DNA of 64,000 nt, taken from NCBI RefSeq assembly GCF_900452395.1, contig NZ_UGNV01000001.1, forward strand, positions 1,079,501 through 1,143,500, given 5' to 3'. This DNA is from Legionella beliardensis (GTDB lineage: Bacteria > Pseudomonadota > Gammaproteobacteria > Legionellales > Legionellaceae). How positions within the stretch are numbered: position 1 is the first letter of the stretch; every line of letters starts with the position of its first letter. A program made the position numbers and the translations under genes. The notes beneath the pieces are model-generated. The model did no database searches. It worked only from the letters and a program-made list of their open reading frames with translations, and was not told where the DNA came from. This document shows positions 51,701 through 61,802 of the stretch, in pieces.

Positions 51701-51926
51701 CAACGATAAAGCTTTTTACAATTGCACTGCGCCCGCGTTGCTCACTTACCTGAAAATTTTACGCTATAAGCAGCGAGCTCTCTAGGCTAACTTTAAGTAT
51801 TGTATTGAGATTATTAAATTTTAAATGCATTTTCCAAATTTACCTAACTTAGCTATTTTAATTTAAGCTTCCCTTAATAAACGGGGCAATATAATAGCCG
51901 AACCATAAGTTTATAGGATGTAATGC

Positions 51927-54335
51927 ATGAAGTTTTCTCTTCAATATAAAAATAAAGTTGTTATCACATTAGAAATAGGCGAATTTAGCCAAGCAATGAA
52001 TATTCCCTTATTAACCAGATCTAATATTCTAACTATAAAATTTCCTGGCAAAACCAATTGGTACAATTCTGAAATTGGTACAGAAATACATAATAAATTA
52101 GAGGAAATATTAAAGCAAAATGGTGTTGTAAGTAAGGCTAATTTTGCTGGTGTGCCTTATTTTAAGGTCTCTGAACATAAAGGTACAACAAATTTTTCTA
52201 GTTCGAGCCAGGAAGTAGTCCTACACATGATGATTGCTGTATGGAAATTCATGCAGGAAAATTCTAATGATATTACACTCTTAGAAAGAGATTATTATAA
52301 CAGTGACTATACCCGTTTATATGAGACTAATCGCATTGATCGTAATCAATTTAATGATTATGTTAATACAGCATTTGCGTCTCTAACAGCACCAAGAAGA
52401 AACCTTATTACAGCCTATGAGCAATACCAAGAGAGCATTTTAACATTACAGGGTGAGCTAAATAAATTTAAATCTAATCTAACAGGTATTTCCTCAAAAT
52501 ATAAAAATACAGGTTATTTAAAGCAAATTACGAGTGATTTTGCAGCTCAGATCAATAATGTATTTAAAGATAAAATATGCTTAACTCCATTAGTTAAGCA
52601 TGAGGTAGCAAAAGTTATTTCTGAAACTTATCAGAAAGCGGTTGTTGCGCATAAAAAAAATAGCTTTTTTGGCCGAATCGGATGGTCAAGTAGTGATTTT
52701 GCCACTGATCTAAGTAAAGCGTTTAAAAAATTCTTACTAGCAGATGGCGTTGATAGTCAAATGATTGCCGCAGTCAAAGCTTCAAATCCTATTGAGATTT
52801 GTTATCATACTGCAGAGTATTACTTTAATTTAGTTAAATCAAAACCTAGAGAATTAACAAATTTTCATATGCAGGCGGCGCGGTATCTTAAATTAGCTGT
52901 GGATCTTGATAATGGAAGTCATGTTGCCAGCTTTATGGAAAAAATAGACAGGCGATTTATAGCAGAAAGCGCCAAAATTTCTGAGCATATTGCCCTGCAT
53001 GTCATAAGAACTCCTAAGCTTCGTAAAGATTTAACTCCATATCAGTTAGGAGATATTATTTATTCTACTAATTGGTCAGAAGAAAAGGCAAATGAAGTTA
53101 TACATATTATTGCAGGGCCTCCGCCTTTAATTGATACATTTTCTCAATTAGAAAGGCTTTGTGGTAGTTTTTCTTCAGCAAATCTTACTATTCTCACTAA
53201 GCCTTCTTTGCTTGAATTACAAAAAGTAGGTTATACGCATATTGGTTATGTGTTGCGTGGTGCTTATGGCGCTTTAATAAAAAATATTGATTCTTGTGAG
53301 ACTGTTTCAGCAGAGCTAATAGACTTCATAGACATCGCTAAAGAAAGCGATAATGCTGTAAAAGAATACAATAGTCATTATACAGGTTTATATGAGTTAA
53401 GTGAGAAGTACGCTACTGTTTTAAAAAAATTAGAAGAAAAAGCGTTAGAAGGGCATACAGATTTTCAAGTGTTAGTCGGGCAATTATATAGAAGCTCAAA
53501 TCCATTTACTCCAAAAAATACAGAAAAGGCATGTGAATTCTTGCTAATGGCTGTGTTCAATAATGAGGAAAGGGCTTTACAAGAGTTACTTGAGATGGAT
53601 GCTGCTGAAAGCGATGACTCAATTAAATATAGTTTGGGTAAAATTTACTTAGATAGGTTGGATTTTGATAAAGCATTTGACTATTTTTCCCAAGTAACTT
53701 CAGCATCGAAACATTATGATGAAGCTATGTTTGAATGTGGAAATATTAAATATTGTATTTCTAAAGATAAAGCTGAAGCATATAGTTTATTCGCTAAAAT
53801 AAATCCTGATAAAAAATATCATTTATCTGTACTGCTGGAGTCTTGCCGTGACAGAGTAGGCTCTAATCCTTCTATAACAGATATTTATGCAGTGCAGAAA
53901 AGGCAGACAATAGACTCAGTGATAGTTTCTGGCCAAGAATTTCCGAAAGATGTTAGAACAGCTCAAGTGTTGTTTGGTAATTCAGAAAATAACAAGGTAA
54001 GCCTTGAGCAATTGGAGAAAGTTTGGGGAGAATATCAAAAAATTAAAAAATCAATTTTTAAGAGAAAGACTAGCTCTGAAACATTAGCTGTTTATAATCA
54101 AGCAAAAAGCCCTATTTATAATGACATCGGTAGATATCGCATTTTATGTGAATATGCATTAGATAAAAAGAATCAACACCGTGAATTTTATAAGCTTTTA
54201 ATAAAAACATTTGGTCAAGATTTCTTTCAAGAAAGAAGTAATAATAGCTCATTAATGTTTCAAACTCCTTTAAATACGTTTAAAGGAAAAGATAGGGACA
54301 GTTCACAAGAATATCGTTCTATCCCGAGGGTTTAA
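51927..54335 (+). CDS. Large effector-like protein, 802 residues
   Basis: The product has no signal peptide or membrane helix. It is mainly helical, with a coiled-coil-like segment (about 165-200) and a C-terminal region with repeat-like helical pairs (about 500-640: SLGKIYLDRLDFDKAFDYFSQVT, then MFECGNIKYCISKDKAEAYSLFAKI) similar to Sel1/TPR units. The C-terminus is polar and charged. In Legionella this size, composition and solitary position are typical of Dot/Icm effectors, but no known domain is visible. The start is not supported by a strong ribosome site. Confidence 0.6.
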   Translation: MKFSLQYKNKVVITLEIGEFSQAMNIPLLTRSNILTIKFPGKTNWYNSEIGTEIHNKLEEILKQNGVVSKANFAGVPYFKVSEHKGTTNFSSSSQEVVLHMMIAVWKFMQENSNDITLLERDYYNSDYTRLYETNRIDRNQFNDYVNTAFASLTAPRRNLITAYEQYQESILTLQGELNKFKSNLTGISSKYKNTGYLKQITSDFAAQINNVFKDKICLTPLVKHEVAKVISETYQKAVVAHKKNSFFGRIGWSSSDFATDLSKAFKKFLLADGVDSQMIAAVKASNPIEICYHTAEYYFNLVKSKPRELTNFHMQAARYLKLAVDLDNGSHVASFMEKIDRRFIAESAKISEHIALHVIRTPKLRKDLTPYQLGDIIYSTNWSEEKANEVIHIIAGPPPLIDTFSQLERLCGSFSSANLTILTKPSLLELQKVGYTHIGYVLRGAYGALIKNIDSCETVSAELIDFIDIAKESDNAVKEYNSHYTGLYELSEKYATVLKKLEEKALEGHTDFQVLVGQLYRSSNPFTPKNTEKACEFLLMAVFNNEERALQELLEMDAAESDDSIKYSLGKIYLDRLDFDKAFDYFSQVTSASKHYDEAMFECGNIKYCISKDKAEAYSLFAKINPDKKYHLSVLLESCRDRVGSNPSITDIYAVQKRQTIDSVIVSGQEFPKDVRTAQVLFGNSENNKVSLEQLEKVWGEYQKIKKSIFKRKTSSETLAVYNQAKSPIYNDIGRYRILCEYALDKKNQHREFYKLLIKTFGQDFFQERSNNSSLMFQTPLNTFKGKDRDSSQEYRSIPRV

Positions 54336-54793
54336 ACTTTTAACATTAGGGATTGAAGTATTCGATAAGGTCTCAAGTCTGTTGATTAAACATCCTGCCA
54401 AACTCAACTGGCCTGAGTTTTTAGCTCAAGACAGTTGCTAGGCTTGCTGCTCAATTTCCCTCAGAGTAAGCGTAGCAAGCAAATCGGCATGGGCAATTTC
54501 TGCAGATAATCGCTGAATAAGCTCAGCTTCTTTAAATGGAAAATGGTTTCTTTTTTTGGCTTAACTACCATAGAGCTTTCTTCAGTGAGAGGAGGGGTTA
54601 GTAAGTAGTTTGGTGTTAAGGTAAACCTGGGATATGGGCTATGCGCTTCTCCCAGGCTTTACTATCCTAGAATTAAAGTGATTAAAACTAAAATAATTTT
54701 TTAAGGTGTTATTAAATTTATTATTTTGTTTGGTAAACAACTTAGAACAAAGGATGATAAAGTGGTAGTTATCAACAAAATATATAGATACTT
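54336..54793. other. Non-coding stretch with mazE remnant and REP-like hairpin
   Basis: No intact gene. It holds a degenerate mazE fragment (54438-54596) and an imperfect palindrome at 54623-54660 (AAACCTGGGA with TCCCAGGCTTT) resembling a REP unit. The remainder is AT-rich. Confidence 0.6.
54438..54596 (-). pseudogene. Degenerate mazE antitoxin fragment
   Basis: Reading the minus strand gives AKKRNHFPFKEAELIQRLSAE followed by AHADLLATL and a TAG at 54438, clearly related to the end of the intact antitoxin at 33848-34102. A one-base shift near 54565 separates it from an upstream MVV-like piece, and the N-terminal half is missing. Confidence 0.75.
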
Positions 54794-55882
54794 ATGAAAA
54801 TAAAGCAATTTTCTTTCTGTGAAAATCCAAATACTGCCATTCTTAGATTAACCAGAAATTTCGGATTAAAAAAAGAAAATGAACCTCCAAATAAGAAGCT
54901 CACCGCAAAGGAAAAAGCTAAAAGAAAGCATGCGTCCCTTGTCTATGAAGAGATGTCTAATCTAATGGAGAAAATGAAAGAGCAGGGAATTAAAGTCATT
55001 ACTGTAGGCGAAGATAAATACATTAAAAACGAAGTGACTTATTTATATCCTGATCAAGTTTTCTTAACTGATACCGGACATTATTTTGTAGATGAAAGTA
55101 AACTTCATTTTGTTCCTGCTTTTTTTAAGTATAAGTCACGTCGAGGTGAAGAAGAAACCCCAACTAAACTTGCAGCAGCGCTTGGCGCAACCATATGGCC
55201 TCTACAGCAATTTGATGAAAAGAAAATTATTTTCGAAGGCGGCGACTTTATACAGGCACCTAACCGTTCATTATTCTTTTTAGGTTATGGCCAAAGGACT
55301 GAAAAGAGGGCCATTGATGCCATGCGCCAAATAATCAAAAAGACGGTTATTCCAATAAAATTACTGCGCAAAGAATTCTTTCACTTAGATTGTTGTGTAT
55401 TACCTCTACCTAATGATGCATTGGTTCTTTATGAAGGGGAATATATCAAAGATGCTAATGGACATTTTATTTTAGATAAAAGGGGCTTGCCGCTGTTGAA
55501 ACCAGGAAGCCAGACTATGACAGAAGCGAGCAGATGTCTTCTGCGTGAGATTTATGATGTAGAGAAAATCATTTTACTCAGTACTGCTGAGGCACTTGCC
55601 TTTGGTGCTAACGCTGTGATTTTAAAAAGTGATACAGATAATCGCTATAAACTATTTGTGAATGGCGATTCTAAAGGACGAGAAATAGAAGAAAGCATTG
55701 CACTTCAAAATCATTTAATTTCTTATTTTTCACACACGAAAACAAAAATACTAGAAGTCACTGAAAATATGATGGATATCTTCGAAGTACCTTATAAGAG
55801 CCTGCATTATTCATATGGGTCTGTTCATTGCACGGTTGAAGAAACTTTTTTGCCACAGATAAATGCTAGTGTGATTACTTAA
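54794..55882 (+). CDS. Guanidine-modifying enzyme homologue (DDAH/deiminase-like)
   Basis: The 362-residue protein has the catalytic pattern of the amidinotransferase/deiminase superfamily: FEGGD with E148, FHLDCC with H197 and SVHCTVEE with C346 near the C-terminus. Such enzymes act on arginine derivatives through a covalent cysteine intermediate. The closest pattern is dimethylarginine dimethylaminohydrolase or a related hydrolase; the exact substrate is unknown. It is a single gene with no clear ribosome site before the ATG. Confidence 0.75.
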   Translation: MKIKQFSFCENPNTAILRLTRNFGLKKENEPPNKKLTAKEKAKRKHASLVYEEMSNLMEKMKEQGIKVITVGEDKYIKNEVTYLYPDQVFLTDTGHYFVDESKLHFVPAFFKYKSRRGEEETPTKLAAALGATIWPLQQFDEKKIIFEGGDFIQAPNRSLFFLGYGQRTEKRAIDAMRQIIKKTVIPIKLLRKEFFHLDCCVLPLPNDALVLYEGEYIKDANGHFILDKRGLPLLKPGSQTMTEASRCLLREIYDVEKIILLSTAEALAFGANAVILKSDTDNRYKLFVNGDSKGREIEESIALQNHLISYFSHTKTKILEVTENMMDIFEVPYKSLHYSYGSVHCTVEETFLPQINASVIT

Positions 55883-55966
55883 AAAAATTTACTTTATCAT
55901 CCTTTTTTACGAAAGCATTTATTAAGTCTCGCATCATTTTTTTGATGCGAGCTTAACAATAAAGGA

Positions 55967-57101
55967 TTATTTAATATCAACGGTATACTTTACAGACTTA
56001 GATAATCCGCTATCGCATTTCGAATACAAATAATAACCAAAACTACCGGGTGTGCCAGGTAAGCTATTATCTGTATAAGAGGTAGCTGAGCCACTCCATA
56101 AAAAACTATCTTTATAGTTATTTACTTGATATTGGTTAATGGGAAGCGATTGCTCAGGAGTTTGCCAGCGTAAAGTGATTGATTTCTTGTCAGCACTATA
56201 GGTCGCACTAATATTGGCAGGAGGCAAACACTGGCCTGAAGATGTTACACGTTTAATTTTATAAATAGGTGGGTTTCTTTGCTCAGATATCGTGTAGTAA
56301 TTCCCAGCCTCATCATAAGTCACTGCTTCACCTTGTGGTTCTGATGGCGCAGGTACAGATACTAACGGTTCTTGCGTAAAGCGGATGACGTCTTGTTGTT
56401 TTAATTTCCTCACTTCATGAATGGTTTCGTAGGTTCTAATTAATAACCCTTCACCATCACGACTCATGTCAGCGCCCGTTATCGTAGACAAAGGAAATTT
56501 GCCGAGGTATTGCAGATAATTGGTTGAGCCGGAAGTGTCCATGGTTTGGAATTCAAAAAATTCCGTTTTTGTAGCCTTGGATATAATATAAAGTTTTTGT
56601 GTTTGTTCGTTAAACATCAAAGCTTCTGCGTTATATCTAGCATTATTGGGGTAAGCAAATTTCATCTTTTTAACAGTAACATCAATATTTTTGCAGCCAG
56701 AAACGCCATTGAGGTTGGGTTCGGGCATGACATTAATGTAATAAGAACTTCTGGCCTTGCCATTATCACCTATATCGCCTAAAAAGAGTGTTTCAAAACC
56801 TTGATAGTTTCCTAAAGCGATGTCTTCAATATCTACATTAGAGGCGCTCTTCATGGTAATTCTTGCACTACAGCTACCATCTTTCAGATTGATGGCATAC
56901 ACTATTGCCGCATTTCCACTGTCGTTATGTACCCATGCAATGCCCGGATTTTTTTTTACTCATTACCAAGCCTGAGGCTTCAACTATGGCAGAATAATTA
57001 ACGGTGACTAATTTAACAGGCTTTTCATAAACAGGAGCTAAGGAATCTGCAAAAATTAAGGGAGAAAATAAAATGAACAACCCAATTTTTAATTTTTTCA
57101 T
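55967..57101 (-). pseudogene. Beta-propeller/FN3 secreted protein with frameshift in an A-run
   Basis: Two frames, 56925-57101 with a signal peptide (MKKLKIGLFILFSPLIFADS) and 55967-56902, join into one protein of about 377 residues if a run of nine A (plus-strand T, 56949-56957) is read as eight. The corrected junction gives SKKNPGIAWVHNDSGNAAIVYAINL. The main part resembles a phytase-like or SdiA-regulated beta-propeller, followed by a fibronectin type III domain (about 290-377). The shift could be a real mutation, a phase-variable tract or a sequencing error. Confidence 0.7.
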
Positions 57102-57147
57102 ATAAGTCCTTAAGTTAATAATCCCAAATAACTGCAAATTTTATTTA

Positions 57148-58809
57148 TTAGCCAAGTCTATTTGTTTTCTCACAAACACCCTTAAAACATTTAGTCATGC
57201 GTTGTTCAGGCATAAACTTCTGTGTAAACCCAGGCTTTAGGTAATTATCATAATTGGTATCATTAGTAAGGTAACGTTTAAAAAAGGCGGTACCATAGAA
57301 AGCTAAAAAGTGTGAAAGTTTATCTTCATCTAAATAACGAGGAAAGTTTCCAGGTGGGATATCAAATACCCAGGGCAATGGATTATAACCGTAAAGGTAT
57401 TCTAGTTGCGTGTTAAAACTTGGGAGCGTTGCTGACCAATAATTAGAAGAGTCTATGACAATATTTGTTAGTGAATAATAATTAGCAGGGATAGTTGTTT
57501 TTGGACAAGTATTTAGTAAATTGCTTAGCCCAGAATTCGTGCTAACACCGCCAAAGAAAAGATTCTCATTGGGTAGAAATGCTTGCGGATTAGGATTTGC
57601 TGCCAAAAATTTAAATTGTGCCTCATAAATTGCACAAAAACTTGAATCTAGCTGATGGGCACTATTTTTAAGAATGACTTCATACTTAGGTGCTTGCTGA
57701 CTAGGGAGTAAATTAAAGACACGATTACGTGCATAAGATGAGTCACCATAAATCGTAAACACTGGCAAGGTAATTGAACGAATATTTTCATTACTGCTAA
57801 CAGGCGCTTCTATATAATCATCGCTTGCACAAGTTTCATAAGGCATAATCGCTTTAAAACGTGGGTTTGCTGCAATACCTAAGGTGTTTGAACCACCGGC
57901 TAAAATTAATGCATTACAAGCACCTAATGAAAAACCTGCGGCACCAAACTGATTAATATTAATATGATTTTGAAAAGATGGCGTATTTGTATCTTGACTA
58001 TTTTTAGTAATTAAATTTTCTACTAAAAAATTAATGTCGGCAATATTATCAGGGGGGATAGTAAAATCAAGATTACTGTAAACATAATCAAGGCTCTGAA
58101 TATTAGGTGCCAATAAATTATAATAATAATTAGTATATCCATTGCCATGATTAAGTGCGGCTACAATAAAGCCATTGTTAGCTAAACGCTCTGCTACTTT
58201 GTAAAATTCAATTGCTTGGCCGCCATTACCATGCGAGTACACAATCACTGGAAAATTACCGGGAGCAACTGGTAAATTTTCAGTTGCAATTTTAGAATAA
58301 AAATTAATTGTTGCCTCACCAGGGCACACCACTTGTGAATAAGGCGGTGGCGGAGGATTGGCGTTGGGGGCAGAGGGTGGAATATTGTTAAATGGTGCAT
58401 TCAGTGCTGTTTTAGCAAGTGGGCCTAGTAGCTCATAATCATTTCTACAATTGGCAATGGTTGTTGGAAAGGGTACATATGGGGGCATATCACTTTCTAC
58501 CGTGTGGTTAAAAGTATATTCAGCTAAGGGACTTGTTACCGTTGATTGGGAAGGGTACCAAATATCAACAATAAAACGTCGGCCACGATTTTCATAAAGT
58601 GAGCGCACAAACGCTTCTTGGAGACCATAACTTTGATAAATACTATCAGGAATAATGACATTGGGTGCTCGACTAAAATCTTGCAAGATAATGCTAGTAT
58701 GTCCTACCCGATACGGGCCTTCTAAAGCCGGGGGTAAAGCAATTGCCCACACAAGCTTAGGTAAAAGATAAATACTCAACGCTAATTTGAGGTAGCCTTT
58801 GCAGCGCAT
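57148..58809 (-). CDS. Secreted alpha/beta hydrolase (PAF-acetylhydrolase/cutinase-like), copy 1
   Basis: The 553-residue protein has a signal peptide (MRCKGYLKLALSIYLLPKLVWA). The catalytic serine lies in GFSLGAC (S294), after VIVYSHGNGG for the oxyanion region and before further blocks with aspartate and histidine (TIYGDSSY, SAHQLDSSFC). It resembles platelet-activating factor acetylhydrolase and dienelactone hydrolase families. It is a paralogue of the divergent copy at 61803, with a shared upstream leader and a 124-bp identical tract. AGGA precedes the ATG. Confidence 0.8.
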   Translation of the reverse strand: MRCKGYLKLALSIYLLPKLVWAIALPPALEGPYRVGHTSIILQDFSRAPNVIIPDSIYQSYGLQEAFVRSLYENRGRRFIVDIWYPSQSTVTSPLAEYTFNHTVESDMPPYVPFPTTIANCRNDYELLGPLAKTALNAPFNNIPPSAPNANPPPPPYSQVVCPGEATINFYSKIATENLPVAPGNFPVIVYSHGNGGQAIEFYKVAERLANNGFIVAALNHGNGYTNYYYNLLAPNIQSLDYVYSNLDFTIPPDNIADINFLVENLITKNSQDTNTPSFQNHININQFGAAGFSLGACNALILAGGSNTLGIAANPRFKAIMPYETCASDDYIEAPVSSNENIRSITLPVFTIYGDSSYARNRVFNLLPSQQAPKYEVILKNSAHQLDSSFCAIYEAQFKFLAANPNPQAFLPNENLFFGGVSTNSGLSNLLNTCPKTTIPANYYSLTNIVIDSSNYWSATLPSFNTQLEYLYGYNPLPWVFDIPPGNFPRYLDEDKLSHFLAFYGTAFFKRYLTNDTNYDNYLKPGFTQKFMPEQRMTKCFKGVCEKTNRLG

Positions 58810-59010
58810 GCTAATCCTTTAGCTTGTGATTAATTCATTTACAGTAAATCAATCCTCTTTTTTTTTCAATGGGTTTTAATCAATGAGACAGCGTGTAAGA
58901 TTATTAAAATATTTATAATGCGTACGCTTAAAAAGGGCAATTTAATAGGCGCTATGTATTACCAAGCCGCCTATAATTAGCGCCTTGGTATTAACATACG
59001 CAATATGACG
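58810..59010. promoter_or_regulatory. Upstream region of hydrolase copy 1
   Basis: About 65 bases before the ATG match the upstream region of copy 2 in inverted orientation (TTTACTGTAAATGAATTAA and CTAAAGGATTAGCATGCGC). The duplication therefore included the promoter side. The rest shows no feature. Confidence 0.55.
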
Positions 59011-61638
59011 TTAAAAGGGTGGGTAAGTGATGCGAATATCTTCTTCAAATCCTATTATAGTGCCTTGACCGGCAGCTACATTATCGACACTGTTATTAGT
59101 TTCGAAAATATCACTGTAAAATTGATAGCCATAAATACCGAAGGCATTACCGCCGCGCTCGTTACTGTTGCCACCTTGCACCAACGTTATCGTGTTGTTA
59201 TTAATAGCCACGTTATCGCCTGAGTTAATGGCTTCAATTCCCACGGCATCGCTGCCAATGTTATTGCCCGTACCGCCATAAATGGCTGAGACATTATTTT
59301 GGGCAATGAGCATGGTGGTATTATCAAGTCCATCATTATAATCATTGAGCGCAAAGATACCTATACCATTACCGCCAATACCGCCCCCATTACCACCCGC
59401 TACTTGGTTAATTGTGTTTTGAATTAAACGAATCCTGCCTCCGAATTCTCCTCGAGCCTGAATGCCCATGGCATTACCGCCTATTGCGTTGTTACCGCCA
59501 GAAACATTAATAATGGTATTTGCTTGTGCGGTTAATGTGCCATAAATTTGAGAAAGTTGAATGCCACTAGCCACGCCGCCCTCAGTTAAGCCATCACCGG
59601 CTGCAATGTTATCAACAATGTTATTATTCACATACGCCTGTCCGCCATAATTAGCAAGGTTAATCCCATTTACTTCATCGGTTTGTGAGCTGCCTCCTAA
59701 AAGCGCTGTTATTGTATTGCTCTCTATGCGGGCACTACCGACTTGATTATTGATGTTAATCCCATTAGTAGTGGTTGAATTCGTCGCATTACCAGACACT
59801 AAATTGGCAATGGCATTATTGCGTACGACAACGTGGCCCTGGCCATTGTTAAACACCATTAGCCCATAAAGCGATTGATTTTGACCGCCATTAAGTGCAC
59901 CGGTTAAGTTAGCGAGAGTATTTTGATTAAAATTAATTAAACCTACGGTTTGGTTTTCACCCCATAGACCATACATAGCTGTATTAATCGTGGGATTAAA
60001 ATCAGTTATCGTATTCTTAGCAATAGTCATACTGCCGCTTTGCTCATTTATTACAGAAATACCATACAAGGCATGATACTCTTGCGCGTCTGTCGTGCTT
60101 AATGCCTCAACTGTATTGCCTACTAGATTAAAATAACCATCACCTACGTTTTGGCCGGCAATGCCATAGACTTGACCTACGAGCGGCTCATCGATATTAA
60201 CCCCGCTACCAATATTGTTGACGCGTGAATTGGTAACGCGAATGTTGGTGCCCACAAGATTCATACCATAGCCAGCACGGGTATTATTGCCAGTAAAGTT
60301 ACGTACTTCGACTGCATTAATCGCCAGTGTACTGACTGGACTTAGGGCATGGCCTGCGACAATGCCGATGGGTTGCCGGGCGCTTGTACCATCCAAGGTT
60401 AAGTTTGCTAAAGTATTATTTCCTTGTAATTCCAATGTCCCATTGATAATCGGTTGATTGCCCAAAGGGGCTGGTGCTCTAAACGCTAAGGTTCGGCCAT
60501 AGATGGACTGGCCGGATAAGATAAATAAATAATGATTATTCGCGCTAATATCAAACAGTCCTTGCTCTAAATAAAGTTTAGGGTCAAGCGTATATTGACT
60601 GATTAAGTTTAAATTCGCTTGATTAAACTGAGTACTGTAACAAGGGTGTTCATACGTACAGCTCATTGGCGTAACAAATGACGTATCACCCGCAGTGCCT
60701 GAAAAAAACCACACATTATCACGAGTCAACACATCCTGGCTGGTTTTAAACCAGGCACGCTCGCTTGGAATAAAACTGCCGGTGTTTAGTGTGCCTAAAT
60801 GGCGCGGTATTTCATCACTTAAGCGGTCAGACAAGTTGGTTTTCGCAGTCGGACTCACGCCTCCTAGTTGCAGCGTTAAGCCCAAAAAAACCGTATTATG
60901 ATGCACATTGTCATAACTATCTGCGAGCTTTAACGTTAATCTTGAAGTCATTGGAATATTAATGCCGCCCTGCACGCCATCAATGGTGTGCATTTTCTCA
61001 GGGGAATAATAATAAGCGCCAATGTAGGGCCGCACGTAATGAAAATTAGCAAACGTATTACCAAGAATGACATCAGCCCCAGGGCCAACGGCTTCAAAAT
61101 AACTGCTTGTATAACTATACTCTTGACGACTATTAAAGTGACTAATGGTTTGGGTCACCGTGCGATGATTAGGTCCATACTTAATTAAGGAGGTTTGTCG
61201 ATTAGCGGGCACATACGCATTTAAGTGAAAATCAACCGTATGACCTAGCCATTCAAGACCCGGATTAAAAACGATGGCATCATGATTAAGTGTTGTTTTG
61301 CTAAAATCGGCAAACGTATAAAGGCCTATAATGCCACCTACACGTACTTCACGAAATCCTAGGCCTGCCGACAAGCCATAGCTGCCTTCTTGACCAACTT
61401 TTGCGTCGAAATTAGAAAAAAGATTATGCATATTTGAGGCACTTAATGGCATAAGAATGTCAGCTAACCCTAGACCGGAACTGCTTCCTTCAAACGCACT
61501 AGCGCCACCAGACAAAGACGCACGCGCCACATGCTTAAGCTCGAGAAAGTCTGTTAAAGTAGCTGCTTTGGCAGAACATGCGAGACATAATAGACAACAT
61601 ACTGTACTCTCAATAAAAGCGCCTTTCCATAAGTGCAT
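59011..61638 (-). CDS. Inverse autotransporter with beta-helix passenger
   Basis: The 875-residue protein has a signal peptide ending SAKA. An inverse-autotransporter-type beta-barrel region (about 30-270) contains GLGFREVRVGGIIGLYTFADFS and VDFHLNAYVPAN. A long passenger (about 300-875) follows, made of repeats like N-N-x-I-x-x-I-x-G-G-x that form a right-handed beta-helix. Such proteins display the C-terminal passenger on the cell surface. AAAGGA precedes the ATG. It lies between the two hydrolase copies and may be an adhesin. Confidence 0.8.
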   Translation of the reverse strand: MHLWKGAFIESTVCCLLCLACSAKAATLTDFLELKHVARASLSGGASAFEGSSSGLGLADILMPLSASNMHNLFSNFDAKVGQEGSYGLSAGLGFREVRVGGIIGLYTFADFSKTTLNHDAIVFNPGLEWLGHTVDFHLNAYVPANRQTSLIKYGPNHRTVTQTISHFNSRQEYSYTSSYFEAVGPGADVILGNTFANFHYVRPYIGAYYYSPEKMHTIDGVQGGINIPMTSRLTLKLADSYDNVHHNTVFLGLTLQLGGVSPTAKTNLSDRLSDEIPRHLGTLNTGSFIPSERAWFKTSQDVLTRDNVWFFSGTAGDTSFVTPMSCTYEHPCYSTQFNQANLNLISQYTLDPKLYLEQGLFDISANNHYLFILSGQSIYGRTLAFRAPAPLGNQPIINGTLELQGNNTLANLTLDGTSARQPIGIVAGHALSPVSTLAINAVEVRNFTGNNTRAGYGMNLVGTNIRVTNSRVNNIGSGVNIDEPLVGQVYGIAGQNVGDGYFNLVGNTVEALSTTDAQEYHALYGISVINEQSGSMTIAKNTITDFNPTINTAMYGLWGENQTVGLINFNQNTLANLTGALNGGQNQSLYGLMVFNNGQGHVVVRNNAIANLVSGNATNSTTTNGININNQVGSARIESNTITALLGGSSQTDEVNGINLANYGGQAYVNNNIVDNIAAGDGLTEGGVASGIQLSQIYGTLTAQANTIINVSGGNNAIGGNAMGIQARGEFGGRIRLIQNTINQVAGGNGGGIGGNGIGIFALNDYNDGLDNTTMLIAQNNVSAIYGGTGNNIGSDAVGIEAINSGDNVAINNNTITLVQGGNSNERGGNAFGIYGYQFYSDIFETNNSVDNVAAGQGTIIGFEEDIRITYPPF

Positions 61639-61802
61639 GAATCAATCCTTTTTATTTTATTAACTGCCCAAGTGGATAGTATTCTTAAACTAATAGAAAT
61701 CATTATTCCTTAGTTTCTTATGTACGTAAATAGTGAAACAAATTGAAAAAAAAAGCAGTTTGCTTTACTGTGAATGAATTAACCATAAGCTAAAGGATTA
61801 GC
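61639..61802. promoter_or_regulatory. Upstream region of hydrolase copy 2
   Basis: The stretch carries the divergent promoters of the autotransporter (minus) and hydrolase copy 2 (plus). The 65 bases before 61803 match the copy 1 leader, with a shared A-run and TTACTGTGAATGAATTAA. Confidence 0.5.

Larger units (their letters stand above)
51150..51926. other. Non-coding scar region with gene remnants
   Basis: No intact gene is present. It holds a remnant of the 48129-type membrane gene (51297-51446), a dispersed repeat (51449-51490) and a fragment like the Fic part of rhuM (51634-51700). The remainder, including 51150-51290 and 51710-51926, shows nothing else. Confidence 0.65.

Noticed and set aside
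54794-55882. Naming the gene arcA or agmatine deiminase
   Set aside because: The catalytic Cys context (SVHCTVEE) and overall pattern fit the superfamily but not specifically either enzyme.
59011-61663. Several plus-strand ORFs across the autotransporter gene
   Set aside because: They are antisense frames created by the biased codon pattern of the repeats.
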